Notes: generated by a model from the letters alone, not told the origin. 64,000 bases of DNA from Zoogloea sp016790385 (GCF_041916735.1 NZ_JAYRYY010000016.1), one strand, 5' to 3'. Positions 7,955 through 17,308 are shown, counted from the stretch's first letter. Translations and numbers: made by a program.

Positions 7955-8743
7955 ATGTTACGCGTCGTTTCCGCCAACCTCAACGGCATCCGTTCCGCAA
8001 ACGTGAAGGGTTTCCTCAACTGGCTCAACAAGCAGGATGCCGATGTAGTGTGCGTCCAGGAGTTGAAGGCCCAGATCGATGATCTTTCACCGGAGATGCG
8101 TAAGCCCGGTGTATACACCGGATACTTCCATTGTGCGGTGAAGAAGGGCTACAGCGGGGTGGGAATTTACTGCCGTCGCCCCCCCGATCGCGTCATCGAA
8201 GGCTTGGGAAATGAGGAGTTTGACGCCGAAGGCCGTTATCTTCAGCTCGATTTCGGGTCTCTGTCGGTTGTATCGCTCTACCTCCCTTCCGGTTCCAGCT
8301 CCGAGGAGCGCCAGACAGCAAAGTTCCGCTTCATGGATCTCTTTCTGCCGCACATGGCCGCGCTGCGCGAGAGCGGCCGTGAGGTGATCATTTGCGGCGA
8401 CTGGAATATCGCCCATCAGGCCATTGATCTCAAGAATTGGCGTTCGAATCAGAAAAACTCCGGTTTCCTGCCCGAAGAGCGGGCCTGGTTTGGCCGCCTG
8501 TTGGCCGAGCAGGGCTGGGTGGACACCTACCGCAGCCTTCACCCGGATGCGACCGATGCCTGCTACACGTGGTGGTCAAACCGCGGTCAGGCCTGGGCCA
8601 AGAACGTGGGCTGGCGCCTCGACTACCAGCTCGCCACGCCCGGTGTGGGCGCCCTGGCCCATACCGCCACGGTGTACAAGGACGAGCGTTTCAGCGATCA
8701 CGCGCCCCTCACCGTCGACTACGCCCATCCTTTTGGCGCCTGA
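7955..8743 (+). CDS. xth: Exonuclease III / AP endonuclease (ExoA type)
   Basis: 262 residues of the exonuclease-endonuclease-phosphatase fold, acting on abasic sites and 3' ends in base-excision repair. Motifs are LRVVSANLNGIRSA, QELKAQ (metal-binding Glu), ICGDWNIAH, a tryptophan-rich C-terminal part and SDHAPLTVDY (catalytic Asp-His pair). The ATG at 7955 has no Shine-Dalgarno sequence: the preceding bases are ATTTCTTAAA. The gap to pyrE is very short. Translation may therefore be leaderless or use a weak site. No downstream partner is evident. Confidence 0.94.
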   Translation: MLRVVSANLNGIRSANVKGFLNWLNKQDADVVCVQELKAQIDDLSPEMRKPGVYTGYFHCAVKKGYSGVGIYCRRPPDRVIEGLGNEEFDAEGRYLQLDFGSLSVVSLYLPSGSSSEERQTAKFRFMDLFLPHMAALRESGREVIICGDWNIAHQAIDLKNWRSNQKNSGFLPEERAWFGRLLAEQGWVDTYRSLHPDATDACYTWWSNRGQAWAKNVGWRLDYQLATPGVGALAHTATVYKDERFSDHAPLTVDYAHPFGA

Positions 8744-8848
8744 CGGCGGCCGGGGCCTGGTGCAAATGCCGCGATCGGCCCGGGCACCCGCTGCGGCGCG
8801 GCGGGTTGATCGCTTTACGCCCTGTTCGCCCAAGACTTCATCCTGTCC

Positions 8849-9475
8849 ATGTCTGCTCACACACGTCTTGCACGAATTGCCTTTCTCGCCGGGGTTCTCG
8901 GCGCGTCGATGAGTCCGGCGCGGGCCGACAGTCCGGCCGCGCCGGATGGCCAGTTCCGCCTTGGCATCGAGTACGAATACGAGAAGGCCGCCGATGGCCG
9001 TCAACGCACCGATGCCGTAACGCTGATCCCCGGCATCCGCTGGCGTTCGGGCTGGCTCACCATGACCGAACTGCTCATTGAAACCGAACAGGAGCGCGAG
9101 AGCGGGCGCGTGACCGAACGGACTGGCAAGCTCGGTATCCGCCTGCGCAAGGACTTTGCCCTGGGCGAGCACGCCCGCCTTGTGCTGCGCGGTCTGCTGG
9201 GCCGGGCCTGCTGCGGGGGCGAGGCGTATTCCTATGCCTACCTGGAGCCCAGCCTCAAGTATGCCTTTGAGGATGTGGAGATGATGGTGGGTTTTCGGGC
9301 CGTGCGTGCGATCGACGGCACCCAGGGCCATGACTTCAACAAGTTCCGCATCGGCCCCAGCTTTGACCTGGGCAAGGCCTCCGAGATCGAGTTCCGCTTT
9401 GTGCGCAGCTGGGAGGCGGCCACCGGCCGCCACGACAGTGACGCCTACATCGTGGAGTTCGTGCGCAAGTTTTGA
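8849..9475 (+). CDS. Outer-membrane beta-barrel protein, function unknown
   Basis: 208 residues. A signal peptide (to about ARAD, residue 27) is followed by alternating polar/hydrophobic strands of about ten residues, such as FRLGIEYEYEK, LRLVLRGLLGRA and YAYLEPSLKYAF. The last residues, AYIVEFVRKF, end in phenylalanine, the signal recognised by the BAM complex. Eight to ten strands would fit. I do not recognise a specific family. It is monocistronic, with an Lrp-type regulator convergent downstream. Confidence 0.72.
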   Translation: MSAHTRLARIAFLAGVLGASMSPARADSPAAPDGQFRLGIEYEYEKAADGRQRTDAVTLIPGIRWRSGWLTMTELLIETEQERESGRVTERTGKLGIRLRKDFALGEHARLVLRGLLGRACCGGEAYSYAYLEPSLKYAFEDVEMMVGFRAVRAIDGTQGHDFNKFRIGPSFDLGKASEIEFRFVRSWEAATGRHDSDAYIVEFVRKF

Positions 9476-9491
9476 GGCACGCGCAAAGACT

Positions 9492-9965
9492 TTACAGCGG
9501 CAGGGCTGACGACGACTTCACCTCCCGCAGGGACACGCTGGACTGGATCGCGGCCACGCCGGGCAGGGTACGCAACTGCTTGCGGACAAAGGCCCCGTAG
9601 GCATCCAGATCCGCCGCGATGATGTGCAGCAGGTAATCACAACTGCCCGTCACATTGTGGCAGGACAGGATCTCCGGCAGGTTTGCCACCTGCTCCTCAA
9701 AGCGCAGGGGCGTCTCTCCGGCATGGTTGCCAAGGGTGACCTGGGCAAAGGCCACCACGCCAAAGCCAAGCTTGCGGCGGTTGAGGCGCGCCTGATAGCC
9801 ATCGATAAAGCCCTCGGCCTCCAGCCGTTTCAGGCGGCGCCAGCAGGGCGTTTCGCTGAGGGCCAGCTTCTCGGCCAGCCGGGCGTTGGACACGCGCCCG
9901 TCTGCCTGCAACTCGGCCAGAATGCGGCGGTCGGTCTCGTCCAGGGTGTGAATGGGGGGTGTCAT
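9492..9965 (-). CDS. Lrp/AsnC-family transcriptional regulator
   Basis: 157 residues. The N-terminal helix-turn-helix is LDETDRRILAELQADGRVSNARLAEKLALSETPCWRRLKRLE. The C-terminal RAM/AsnC ligand-binding domain includes HNVTGSCDYLLHIIAADLDAYGAF. The start at 9965 (MTPPIHTLDE) matches family length. It is divergent from a LysE-type exporter. Lrp-family proteins commonly control neighbouring amino-acid exporters, as LysG/ArgP-type pairs do. The effector is probably an amino acid, but its identity is not visible. Confidence 0.93.
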   Translation of the reverse strand: MTPPIHTLDETDRRILAELQADGRVSNARLAEKLALSETPCWRRLKRLEAEGFIDGYQARLNRRKLGFGVVAFAQVTLGNHAGETPLRFEEQVANLPEILSCHNVTGSCDYLLHIIAADLDAYGAFVRKQLRTLPGVAAIQSSVSLREVKSSSALPL

Positions 9966-10093
9966 GCGCGAATCCCTATTTATTGGTAAGAATCCACTCG
10001 ATTTTAGCCATTCACGGACAGAAAAAAGCAATAAGCCCGCGGCCTCGCCGGGAGATGATGTTTTCCCTCTGCGTATCCGGGGCGCGATCTGCC

Positions 10094-10717
10094 ATGTTCC
10101 ATGTGTCCGACCTCTCCGTCTTCGTGGCGGCCCTGGTGGCCGTCTATCTCGTTCCCGGCCCCGACATGGCCCTGGTGGTAAGCACATCGGCCCTGCGCGG
10201 CCTGCATGGCGGCCTGATGGTGGCTGCCGGCCTCGCCGCCGCCCGGGCCCTGCATGTCACCCTGGCCGCCCTTGGCCTCGCCGCCCTGTTCCATACCCAC
10301 CCCCTGTTGTTTGACGGCGTGCGCTGGCTGGGGGCGGCCTACCTGGCGTGGCTCGCCTGGAAGGTGCTCGGCGTTGGCGGGCCAGGCGGCGGTGGCGAGG
10401 TGGGTGCTGCCCTGGGGGGCCTGGCCGCCCTGCGACGGGGTTTTCTGACCAATCTGCTCAATCCCAAGGCGTTGATGTTCTGCGCACTGCTCCTGCCGCA
10501 ATTCGTGTCGCCCGGGCAAGGCATGGCGGGGCAATATCTTGTGCTGGGCAGCCTCCTTGTCGGGATCGGTGCCCTGTTCGACGGGGCCTACGCGCTGGCC
10601 GCGTCCAGCCTCAAGCGGCGTTTCTCCACTACGGGCGCAACCCGTAGGCTGTCGCGAATCGTGCTCTCAAGCCTGTTCGGGATGGCGGCCGTGCGCCTGG
10701 TATTGAATGAGCGCTGA
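10094..10717 (+). CDS. LysE/RhtB-family amino-acid exporter
   Basis: About 207 residues with five to six transmembrane helices. The family signature VAVYLVPGPDMALVVSTSALRG is at the N-terminus and FLTNLLNPKALMFCALLLPQF in the middle. Proteins of this family export amino acids such as lysine, threonine or homoserine by proton antiport. The start could be 10094 or the in-frame ATG pair at 10054/10057. The latter adds a short polar leader and sits directly against GGGAG, so I keep 10094. It is transcribed divergently from the Lrp regulator. Confidence 0.88.
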   Translation: MFHVSDLSVFVAALVAVYLVPGPDMALVVSTSALRGLHGGLMVAAGLAAARALHVTLAALGLAALFHTHPLLFDGVRWLGAAYLAWLAWKVLGVGGPGGGGEVGAALGGLAALRRGFLTNLLNPKALMFCALLLPQFVSPGQGMAGQYLVLGSLLVGIGALFDGAYALAASSLKRRFSTTGATRRLSRIVLSSLFGMAAVRLVLNER

Positions 10718-10770
10718 CCCGCGTCTGCCCGAGCGTGACGGACCGCGCCGCCCGAGCTAGGCTTTCGCCC

Positions 10771-11442
10771 ATGATCCCCTCCGCCACCACCCAGCTGCTG
10801 CTGTGCCTCTCGCCCGACTGGAGTGCCCCGTCCGGGCACTTGCAGCGTTTTGAACGGGCTGCCTTCGACGCCTGGCAGCCCGTTGGCGCGGAGATACCCG
10901 TTGCCCTGGGGCGCAATGGCATGGCCTGGGGGCGGGGCCTGCATCCCCCCACCGGCGGGCTTGAAAAATGCGAGGGCGACGGCCGTGCGCCAGCGGGCGT
11001 GTTCGCCATCACCGCCCTGTTTGGCTACGCCGACGCAAGCGCGCTGCCGACGTCGCCGCGCCTGCCCTACCACCGCGCCCAGCCGGATTTGAAGTGTGTG
11101 GATGACCCGGCCTCGGCCCACTACAACTGCCTCGTCGATGGCTTGGCGCAGCCCCGGGATTGGGCCTCGTGGGAAGACATGCTGCGCCAGGACGGGCGCT
11201 ACGCACTCGGTGCCGTCGTCGCCCACAACAGCAAACCGCCGGTGCCGGGCGCCGGCTCGTGCATCTTCCTGCACGTGTGGGAATCGCCCGCCACGCCCAC
11301 CGCTGGCTGCACCGCCATGGCCCTTCCCCACATGCGTGACATTGCCCTGTGGCTCGACGGCGCCTGGGCGCCGCTGCTGGTGCAGTTGCCCGAGGCCGAG
11401 TTCGCCCGCCGCCAAGCCGAGTGGGGCCTGCCCCGGCGGTGA
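10771..11442 (+). CDS. L,D-transpeptidase (YkuD-like) family protein
   Basis: About 223 residues. The core matches the YkuD-like family: a substrate-tunnel region PVALGRNGMAWGRG, the acidic/aromatic segment GDGRAPAGVFAITALFGY, then GSCIFLHVWESPATPTAGCTAM, which carries the catalytic His-x13-Gly-Cys-Thr pattern with the nucleophile in AGCTAM. No signal peptide is evident from the chosen ATG at 10771, or from the in-frame ATG at 10735. That is odd for an enzyme expected to crosslink or modify peptidoglycan in the periplasm. Substrate unknown. Confidence 0.75.
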   Translation: MIPSATTQLLLCLSPDWSAPSGHLQRFERAAFDAWQPVGAEIPVALGRNGMAWGRGLHPPTGGLEKCEGDGRAPAGVFAITALFGYADASALPTSPRLPYHRAQPDLKCVDDPASAHYNCLVDGLAQPRDWASWEDMLRQDGRYALGAVVAHNSKPPVPGAGSCIFLHVWESPATPTAGCTAMALPHMRDIALWLDGAWAPLLVQLPEAEFARRQAEWGLPRR

Positions 11443-11524
11443 CACCCGCCGGCCGCGCCGATAGACTTCCAGCCTTTCCATCCTTTCCGGTCGGCCTCGC
11501 ACGGCGGCTGACCCCACCCGCATC

Positions 11525-12775
11525 GTGCTCAACCGGATCTGGGTTGCCCTTGTTCTCGTCGGCTTTTCCGCCGCCCTGGTCCAGACCCTCCAGGGCGACC
11601 TGGAGATCTTCTCGCGCCTGCTCACCGGCCTCTTCGACACCGCCAAGACCGGTTTCGACATCGCCATCGGCCTGGTGGGGGTGATGAGCCTGTGGCTGGG
11701 CATCATGAAGATCGGCGAGCGGGGCGGGCTGATCCAGCTCTTCGGGCGGCTGGTGGCGCCCTTCTTCCGGCGCGTCTTCCCCGACATTCCCCCTGGCCAT
11801 CCTGCCAGCGGCAGCATCGTCATGAACGTCAGCGCCAACATGCTTGGGCTGGACAACGCCGCCACCCCGCTGGGCCTGAAGGCCATGCGCGAACTTCAGG
11901 AGATCAACCCCACCAAGGACACCGCCAGCAACCCGATGATCATGTTTCTGGTGCTCAACACCGCGGGCATCACCCTGATCCCCACCTCGGTCATCGCCAT
12001 CCGCCAGAGCATGGCCCTCCAGCAGGGGCTCGCCGGCTTCAACGCCGCCGACATCTTCCTGCCCACCCTGCTGAGCACCTTCATCTCCTTCTGCGCCGGG
12101 CTGATTGCTGTGGCCACCTGGCAGCGCATCAACCTGCTGTCTGCCCCGGTGCTGGGCTTCATGGGCGGCTTCGGCCTGCTCATGGGCGGGCTGTACGCCT
12201 GGCTCGCTCCGCTGCCGCCGGCCGAGATGGCGCAGATGATCGGCCTGCTCGGCAGCGGCATCATCGTCTCCCTCATCGCCCTCTTCGTCGGCGTCGCCGC
12301 CTGGCGCGGCGTGGATGTGTACGAGAGCTTCGTGGAGGGTGCCAAGGAAGGCTTCGGCGTTGCCGTGCAGATCATCCCCTACCTGATCGCCATGCTCGCC
12401 GCTATCTCCCTCTTCCGCAGCAGCGGCTGCATGGACTACCTGGTGGGTGGCATCGGCAGTGTCGTCGTGGCCCTGGGCATGAACGCCGACTTCGTCCCGG
12501 CCCTGCCCGTGGGGCTGATGAAGACCCTCAGCGGCAGCGGCGCCCGCGGCCTGATGGTGGACGTGATGAGCACCTACGGCGTTGACTCCTTCCAGGGCCG
12601 CCTCGCCGCCATCATCCAGGGCTCCACCGAGACGACCTTCTACGTGCTGGCGGTGTACTTCGGCAGCGTCAACATCACCAAAACGCGCTACGCCGTGGCC
12701 TGCGGCCTGATCGCCGACGCGGTGGGGCTGGTGGGGGCGATTGGGGTGGGCTACCTGTTCTATTACCGGGGTTGA
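11525..12775 (+). CDS. SpmA/SpmB-like nucleoside-recognition membrane protein (fusion)
   Basis: 416 residues, strongly hydrophobic, with two Gate/nucleoside-recognition domains: one in the first half (GVMSLWLGIMKIGERGGL ... NVSANMLGLDNAATPLGLKAM) and one in the second (VEGAKEGFGVAVQIIPYLIAML ... GSTETTFYVLAVYFGSV). In sporulating bacteria these are separate proteins, SpmA and SpmB. The fused form is common in Gram-negatives, where its role is unknown. The start is the GTG at 11525. It is not obviously in an operon. Confidence 0.88.
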   Translation: MLNRIWVALVLVGFSAALVQTLQGDLEIFSRLLTGLFDTAKTGFDIAIGLVGVMSLWLGIMKIGERGGLIQLFGRLVAPFFRRVFPDIPPGHPASGSIVMNVSANMLGLDNAATPLGLKAMRELQEINPTKDTASNPMIMFLVLNTAGITLIPTSVIAIRQSMALQQGLAGFNAADIFLPTLLSTFISFCAGLIAVATWQRINLLSAPVLGFMGGFGLLMGGLYAWLAPLPPAEMAQMIGLLGSGIIVSLIALFVGVAAWRGVDVYESFVEGAKEGFGVAVQIIPYLIAMLAAISLFRSSGCMDYLVGGIGSVVVALGMNADFVPALPVGLMKTLSGSGARGLMVDVMSTYGVDSFQGRLAAIIQGSTETTFYVLAVYFGSVNITKTRYAVACGLIADAVGLVGAIGVGYLFYYRG

Positions 12776-12787
12776 GAGGGCAGGCCG

Positions 12788-13072
12788 CTACCTCCCCAGC
12801 CTCGCATAGCAGCCCTCGCGAAACGCCCGCGCAGCGGATTGCCGATCACAATCCGCCCGGCTCGCCGCGCCGGACTCCAGCGCCCAGTTCTCCCCGGCCA
12901 CCATCTGGAAAAGCTGGTAACAGAAAACATCCGCCGCCACCGCCAGGGGCACGAAGATCAGCATGTCCGAAACCCCGAAGCTGCGCCCCCGAAAGCGGAA
13001 ATACGCCGCCACCGCGCTGATCACGCTGATCAGCAGGAGGATGATTTCGATGACTTCGTCGAGGGCTTCCAT
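12788..13072 (-). CDS. Small membrane protein, hypothetical
   Basis: 94 residues with two hydrophobic segments (EVIEIILLLISVISAVAAYF and DMLIFVPLAVAADVFCYQLF) separated by RFRGRSFGVSD, then a polar tail. Convergent with the SpmAB-like gene, with 12 bases between stops. The membrane pattern and codon bias suggest a real gene. I do not recognise the family. Confidence 0.5.
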   Translation of the reverse strand: MEALDEVIEIILLLISVISAVAAYFRFRGRSFGVSDMLIFVPLAVAADVFCYQLFQMVAGENWALESGAASRADCDRQSAARAFREGCYARLGR

Positions 13073-13349
13073 GGGGGGCGGGATTGGTGGTGGGTTGGGT
13101 GAGTAGCCGGAGGGTGTGCTTGGGGTGGTGGTGGGGCGGTTGTTCGGCCGGGGCGGCCATTGGGCTTCTCCGCCACCGACGGCAGCAATCTTTTGGTCAG
13201 CGGTCGTAGCCCCGAAAGCATGGTCGAGTGGCCGCTTGTCAGTTCAGGCTATAGCCGGATCTGACCGGTCTTAGACACTCGGAGGGACGGCAAGGAGACG
13301 CTGGGAGATCTGGTGACTGCCGCTGCCGATATGGCACCGAAACGCACCC
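13073..13349. other. Boundary region between core chromosome and defence island
   Basis: No gene seen. It holds a G-rich run (13080-13140) and two small perfect palindromes, GGCTATAGCC near 13250 and GACCGGTC near 13263. Base composition drops to the right of this stretch. Confidence 0.4.
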
Positions 13350-15536
13350 CTAGGCCTTGGGTTCGGTGAAGCCGCGCGACTCCATGAATTCGCCGAGTGC
13401 GACGGGAAAGGGCACTTGTCCCGAAGGACCCGAACAGCTCCAGGACCCGGAACCGTAGGCGATGCGCAGGTCCTGTGCATCGATTTGGACGATCAGTCCC
13501 GGCTGGGTATCGTCGTACGTCTCCTCATAGCGATAGCTAAGTCCTGGCAAGATTTCCATCGGGCGTGCTTGCAGTGCCCAGTACAGCGCGTAGCTTCGCA
13601 ACTCGACGTGATACCCGGACAGCCGCTTGCGCGACACCAGGTAGATGTCGTCCAACACACCTCGGTGTATGAGACGCTCCTTGCAGTAGTCGATGAGGCG
13701 AGGCTCGGCGATCACGTACCGGCGCCAATCCGTGCAAGTCGCCGCGCCGATCAGTGCGCGGAGCGAACTGCACGCGTCGGCATTCACGCCATCCAGCAGC
13801 ACTTTGAAGGCGGGCCGACCGATAACCCTGAACCAGTTCTCGGATCTCTCGCGGTACGTGCCGCCGTCTGCGTTGCAGAAGGAGAATTTCAACGCTCCGC
13901 GTTCGATGAGGTAGTCCTCAATGGACAGCATCGCACGTTCGAGCAAGTGCTCGGCCGATGCGCGGAGGCCTTCATCAAGCACGGCTCGAGCGCGTTGCGA
14001 GTAGCGGACGAATGCATCGCGGTCGAAGGGTTCTTCGGGCGCGCCGCTGAAGTTAAGCAGGAATCCGATTCTGCCTTGCAGATACGGGTGCGACTCGGCT
14101 TCGGTGAAGAGCGACTCTCGCGTCGGGTCCTCGACGATCAGGCAGGCCTTTCGGATCTCCTCCTTCGCCTGTTCCATGCCGAATCCAGGGATTGCGTCAG
14201 CCTTCGACAGCGCGTCGTAGAGATCGCCCGCATGCGAGGCCAGTGCTTGCACGCCCCTGATGGTGGTGCTCGCCGTGTACACCTCGTCGATGCGATGGTT
14301 GGTAAGCAGGTTCGACATCACGCGATCCCACCTGGACCTCTCAGCCTCTAGGTCGGGCCTATTGGACTTCACCGCGCCACTGTTTACCCAGGCAACGACG
14401 CTGAATAGGCGAACCAGGTCGGCGTAGTCGCTCGTAGGGGCCAGGGCTCGCTCAAGGGTCTTAATGTCCGCTTGGGAGGCGGGCCCCGAGAGGTGATCCA
14501 GGACGACCGACGCGATCTGGATCGCTGATGCGGCGAATGCCTCCTGCGCCTCCAGTTCGCGAAGTGGGATGTATCCGCGTGCCTGGCGCAGCTTCTGAAG
14601 CCAATCAACTGCGGCCCTTGGGGCCGAGTAGCCTCGTTCAAGCCGGATGCAGGCATCGAAGAACGCCATCACGTACATGAATCGCAGGTATAGGTCATCG
14701 ACGGCCGACGCCACGGCCGCGCTGTTCTGCTTCGGGGCAAGCCGCCAGAAGAGGTCCATCCACTTCTGGTCCAGCGCCAAGTCAAAACCCTTGGCCCACG
14801 GCTCATTTGTCACGCGCCCAACGAGCCACGCCTTGAAGTTCTCAAACGGCGTCAGCGGCTTGCCGCGGGCGTTCATCTTGATGTACAGGTCGTCTGTCAG
14901 GCCAAAGCGTTCCAGGTCGAGGAAGTGAAACGTGACCGGTGGCCGCTCTTCGTCGATAAGGCGCGGGTAAAGGCCCTTGGTGATACCGAACCCTCTGGCA
15001 ATTGCGTCGAGCGTGGTCATACACGCCTTGACCGTGGGGTCGCTACGCCAGGACAGGAAGAACCAGTTGCAGTCGATTAAGACGGCAGACAGCTTGCCGC
15101 TCCACCCGCTGTCCCCGGCCGGCGGGTCGACCACGGCATTCGCCAATACGTCGAAAAACTCAAGGGAACTTGGTCGCGTTGCATAGGTGAACCTCGAGCG
15201 CCCGCGCCTGGTCCACCGCGCCCTGAAGTCCTCCAGCTGCCCTTCGCACATCGCGACGTACCAGTGCAGCAAGAAAAGGGTAGTGAGCCGCTGCTGGCCG
15301 TCGAGTAGGGAGAGCACCTTGCTGCAATCGTCCTCGAAGGTCCCATAGATGAAGTCAAGGTCCAACGCTTGCCCGGGCTCGCCCTGCAACGCACCTCGCA
15401 GCGAAGCCAGGAATGCATCGAGGACATCGGCGGACTGTTTTCGCCCCTGGGCGTAGTCGCGCTGGATGATCGGAATCTCGACCGCATCGACGGCTGAAAA
15501 GAGCGTCGCGAACGAGTGTTGGCGGGCCTGACTCAT
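13350..15536 (-). CDS. DUF262-domain protein, large partner of a two-gene defence-type module
   Basis: 728 residues. The N-terminal DUF262 domain (about 1-230) has VEIPIIQRDYAQGRK, LDFIYGTFE and LSLLDGQQRLTTLFLLHWY. DUF262 is a ParB/Srx-like NTP-binding fold seen in GmrSD and related phage-restriction proteins, where DGQQR is the nucleotide-linked signature. A long helical C-terminal region follows, and I do not see a DUF1524 HNH motif there. Its ATG overlaps the stop of the upstream DUF262-DUF1524 gene by four bases (ATGA), so the two are translationally coupled. Codon use is less GC-biased than in flanking core genes, consistent with transfer. Confidence 0.85.
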   Translation of the reverse strand: MSQARQHSFATLFSAVDAVEIPIIQRDYAQGRKQSADVLDAFLASLRGALQGEPGQALDLDFIYGTFEDDCSKVLSLLDGQQRLTTLFLLHWYVAMCEGQLEDFRARWTRRGRSRFTYATRPSSLEFFDVLANAVVDPPAGDSGWSGKLSAVLIDCNWFFLSWRSDPTVKACMTTLDAIARGFGITKGLYPRLIDEERPPVTFHFLDLERFGLTDDLYIKMNARGKPLTPFENFKAWLVGRVTNEPWAKGFDLALDQKWMDLFWRLAPKQNSAAVASAVDDLYLRFMYVMAFFDACIRLERGYSAPRAAVDWLQKLRQARGYIPLRELEAQEAFAASAIQIASVVLDHLSGPASQADIKTLERALAPTSDYADLVRLFSVVAWVNSGAVKSNRPDLEAERSRWDRVMSNLLTNHRIDEVYTASTTIRGVQALASHAGDLYDALSKADAIPGFGMEQAKEEIRKACLIVEDPTRESLFTEAESHPYLQGRIGFLLNFSGAPEEPFDRDAFVRYSQRARAVLDEGLRASAEHLLERAMLSIEDYLIERGALKFSFCNADGGTYRERSENWFRVIGRPAFKVLLDGVNADACSSLRALIGAATCTDWRRYVIAEPRLIDYCKERLIHRGVLDDIYLVSRKRLSGYHVELRSYALYWALQARPMEILPGLSYRYEETYDDTQPGLIVQIDAQDLRIAYGSGSWSCSGPSGQVPFPVALGEFMESRGFTEPKA

Positions 15537-17308
15537 GCCGCTGCTCCGTGCTTCTCGAAGAAGTTGACCAGGGTAGTGACGAGTGCGTCTTGATGCTCCT
15601 TGGCATCAGCGCGTGTCCACACGAGCATTTCATCAACGTTGCTGCTGTAATACTTCAGGAAGGCATTCTTCGTGCACGGGGGAACGAAGCGTCCCGCCTT
15701 GTCCAGCGCGATGATACGGCGTCTCTTTATCGGGAAGATGGCATTCCCGTAGCTTCGGTTGGTGCCAGCATCCAGCAACGTCAGGTTGCCCACGCTGTTG
15801 TCGGCCTCGACATCTGATCCCGGGTCGTATCGATCAATTAGGTCATTAAAAGCAGCCTCAAACGCCACGGAGTCGAAAGGCTCGTGCTCGCGCAATGCAC
15901 GCAGGCGCTCGGGCAGCGCTTGGTCCGATGAGCCGGCCACGCCGCCCGCCGCCGCCACCTCTGGCTCAGAGAAGTACTCGATGGCTTGTCCGAGCCATGC
16001 CTTTTGCGCGTCGATGCGCTGTGGCATGTCCGACTTGACCGATCGAATGTGCTCGAGATCCCACTGCTCCCTCTTGAAGTGATCGAAAGGGAACCACGGT
16101 CCGCTGTCCCCCAGTTCCAGAAGCGCAGCGATGTTGAACAGGAGAAGCAGGCGACGAATGGACGTCCCATGCGACTCGTAGTCAAACCCGGCGACCCGGT
16201 CCTTGACAAAGCTGGCCAGTCCCGTTTCAACGGTGCCCGCGCCCAGGGCGATCCTGAACACCTCCCCGATGAGCGCCGCCCTGAATGCAGTCTTGGAGCC
16301 CGACTCTCGGGCGAGGTCGCGGATCTGCGCGACCTTCACGTCCTGGCTCAGAAGGAAGCCGACAACGTGATACAGGAACCGATCCCTGTACCACTCGTCG
16401 AGTTGTAGAAACACTCGCTTCACCGCATCCCACTCGTTGGGAATGTCGTCGTGCTTCCCGGCCAGGTGCGCGTTGAATGCGAGGAACATGCTGTTAATGT
16501 CCCAGGGGGTTGCCGCGCGGCCAAGTTCCTCGGCCCGGAGCTGCAGGACGAGCTCAATGCGGTTCGCCTCCTGCTGGCGATTCGTCACGAAGTACCAGAA
16601 CCCTGGCTCCTGCAGGCGTCGCTCGATCTCGTCCCAGTCCTGTGCGATCCTGAGCTGCTGCAACTGCCTGGCCCGCGAGCCATCGCCGTCGAAGTTGCTG
16701 CCCTTGAGAAACAGCGCCTTGACGAGCTCCGAATTTGTCAGCGCGATCTTGCCCACGTTGAGGCGCGTAAAGACGTCGATAGGTCCGACCGAGTGGTCGA
16801 CCTCGTACCAGATGACCTTGACTTCGTTCAGGAAGGCGCCCTGGATGTAGTTGAGGCGGTTGATCCGGGTCTTGAACCACTCGCGGATGGTCTGGTACGT
16901 CTGCCAGATGTGGAAGAAGTCGATGTTGTCGTCGCGCGCCTTCTCGTCCAGGGACTTTAGGTAGGTCGCACTGTTCGCCCGGGTCTCGTAGCTGAGCGAA
17001 AAGAGTTCGGAACGCTCATCCTCGACGAGGCGGTTGTTGAAGAAGGAGAGGACCAGGAAGATCGTTGTCAGTCGCTGCTGCCCGTCGATAAGCTCCCAGT
17101 GGTCGCCACGCTGTGTCACGACGATCGGCTGAAGGCAGTAGAAGTCCCCCTGGACGAGTCTTGGCCGCTGTGTGAAGGCGGCGACATCGTCGAGCAACTC
17201 CGTTACCTGTCTGGAGGACCAGCGGTACCCGCGTTGGTAAGCGGGGATGAAGAACGACTCCGTCATCAGCTCGCTGACCGAGCGCAATTGAAGATCACCT
17301 GTGCTCAT
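15533..17308 (-). CDS. DUF262-DUF1524 (HNH) protein, GmrSD-like
   Basis: 591 residues from the ATG at 17308, which has GGGGA upstream. The DUF262 domain (about 1-230) carries FFIPAYQRGYRWSS, WELIDGQQRLTTIFLVLSFF and DVFTRLNVGKIALTNSELVKALF. The C-terminal DUF1524 nuclease-like domain has WDLEHIRSVKSD and, later, VGNLTLLDAGTNRSYGN with a basic KRRR tail, matching the His-Ile...Asn...Asn pattern of HNH nucleases. GmrSD enzymes cleave modified phage DNA using nucleotide hydrolysis. The pairing here with a second, HNH-less DUF262 protein is the notable feature. Substrate unknown. Confidence 0.85.
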   Translation of the reverse strand: MSTGDLQLRSVSELMTESFFIPAYQRGYRWSSRQVTELLDDVAAFTQRPRLVQGDFYCLQPIVVTQRGDHWELIDGQQRLTTIFLVLSFFNNRLVEDERSELFSLSYETRANSATYLKSLDEKARDDNIDFFHIWQTYQTIREWFKTRINRLNYIQGAFLNEVKVIWYEVDHSVGPIDVFTRLNVGKIALTNSELVKALFLKGSNFDGDGSRARQLQQLRIAQDWDEIERRLQEPGFWYFVTNRQQEANRIELVLQLRAEELGRAATPWDINSMFLAFNAHLAGKHDDIPNEWDAVKRVFLQLDEWYRDRFLYHVVGFLLSQDVKVAQIRDLARESGSKTAFRAALIGEVFRIALGAGTVETGLASFVKDRVAGFDYESHGTSIRRLLLLFNIAALLELGDSGPWFPFDHFKREQWDLEHIRSVKSDMPQRIDAQKAWLGQAIEYFSEPEVAAAGGVAGSSDQALPERLRALREHEPFDSVAFEAAFNDLIDRYDPGSDVEADNSVGNLTLLDAGTNRSYGNAIFPIKRRRIIALDKAGRFVPPCTKNAFLKYYSSNVDEMLVWTRADAKEHQDALVTTLVNFFEKHGAAA

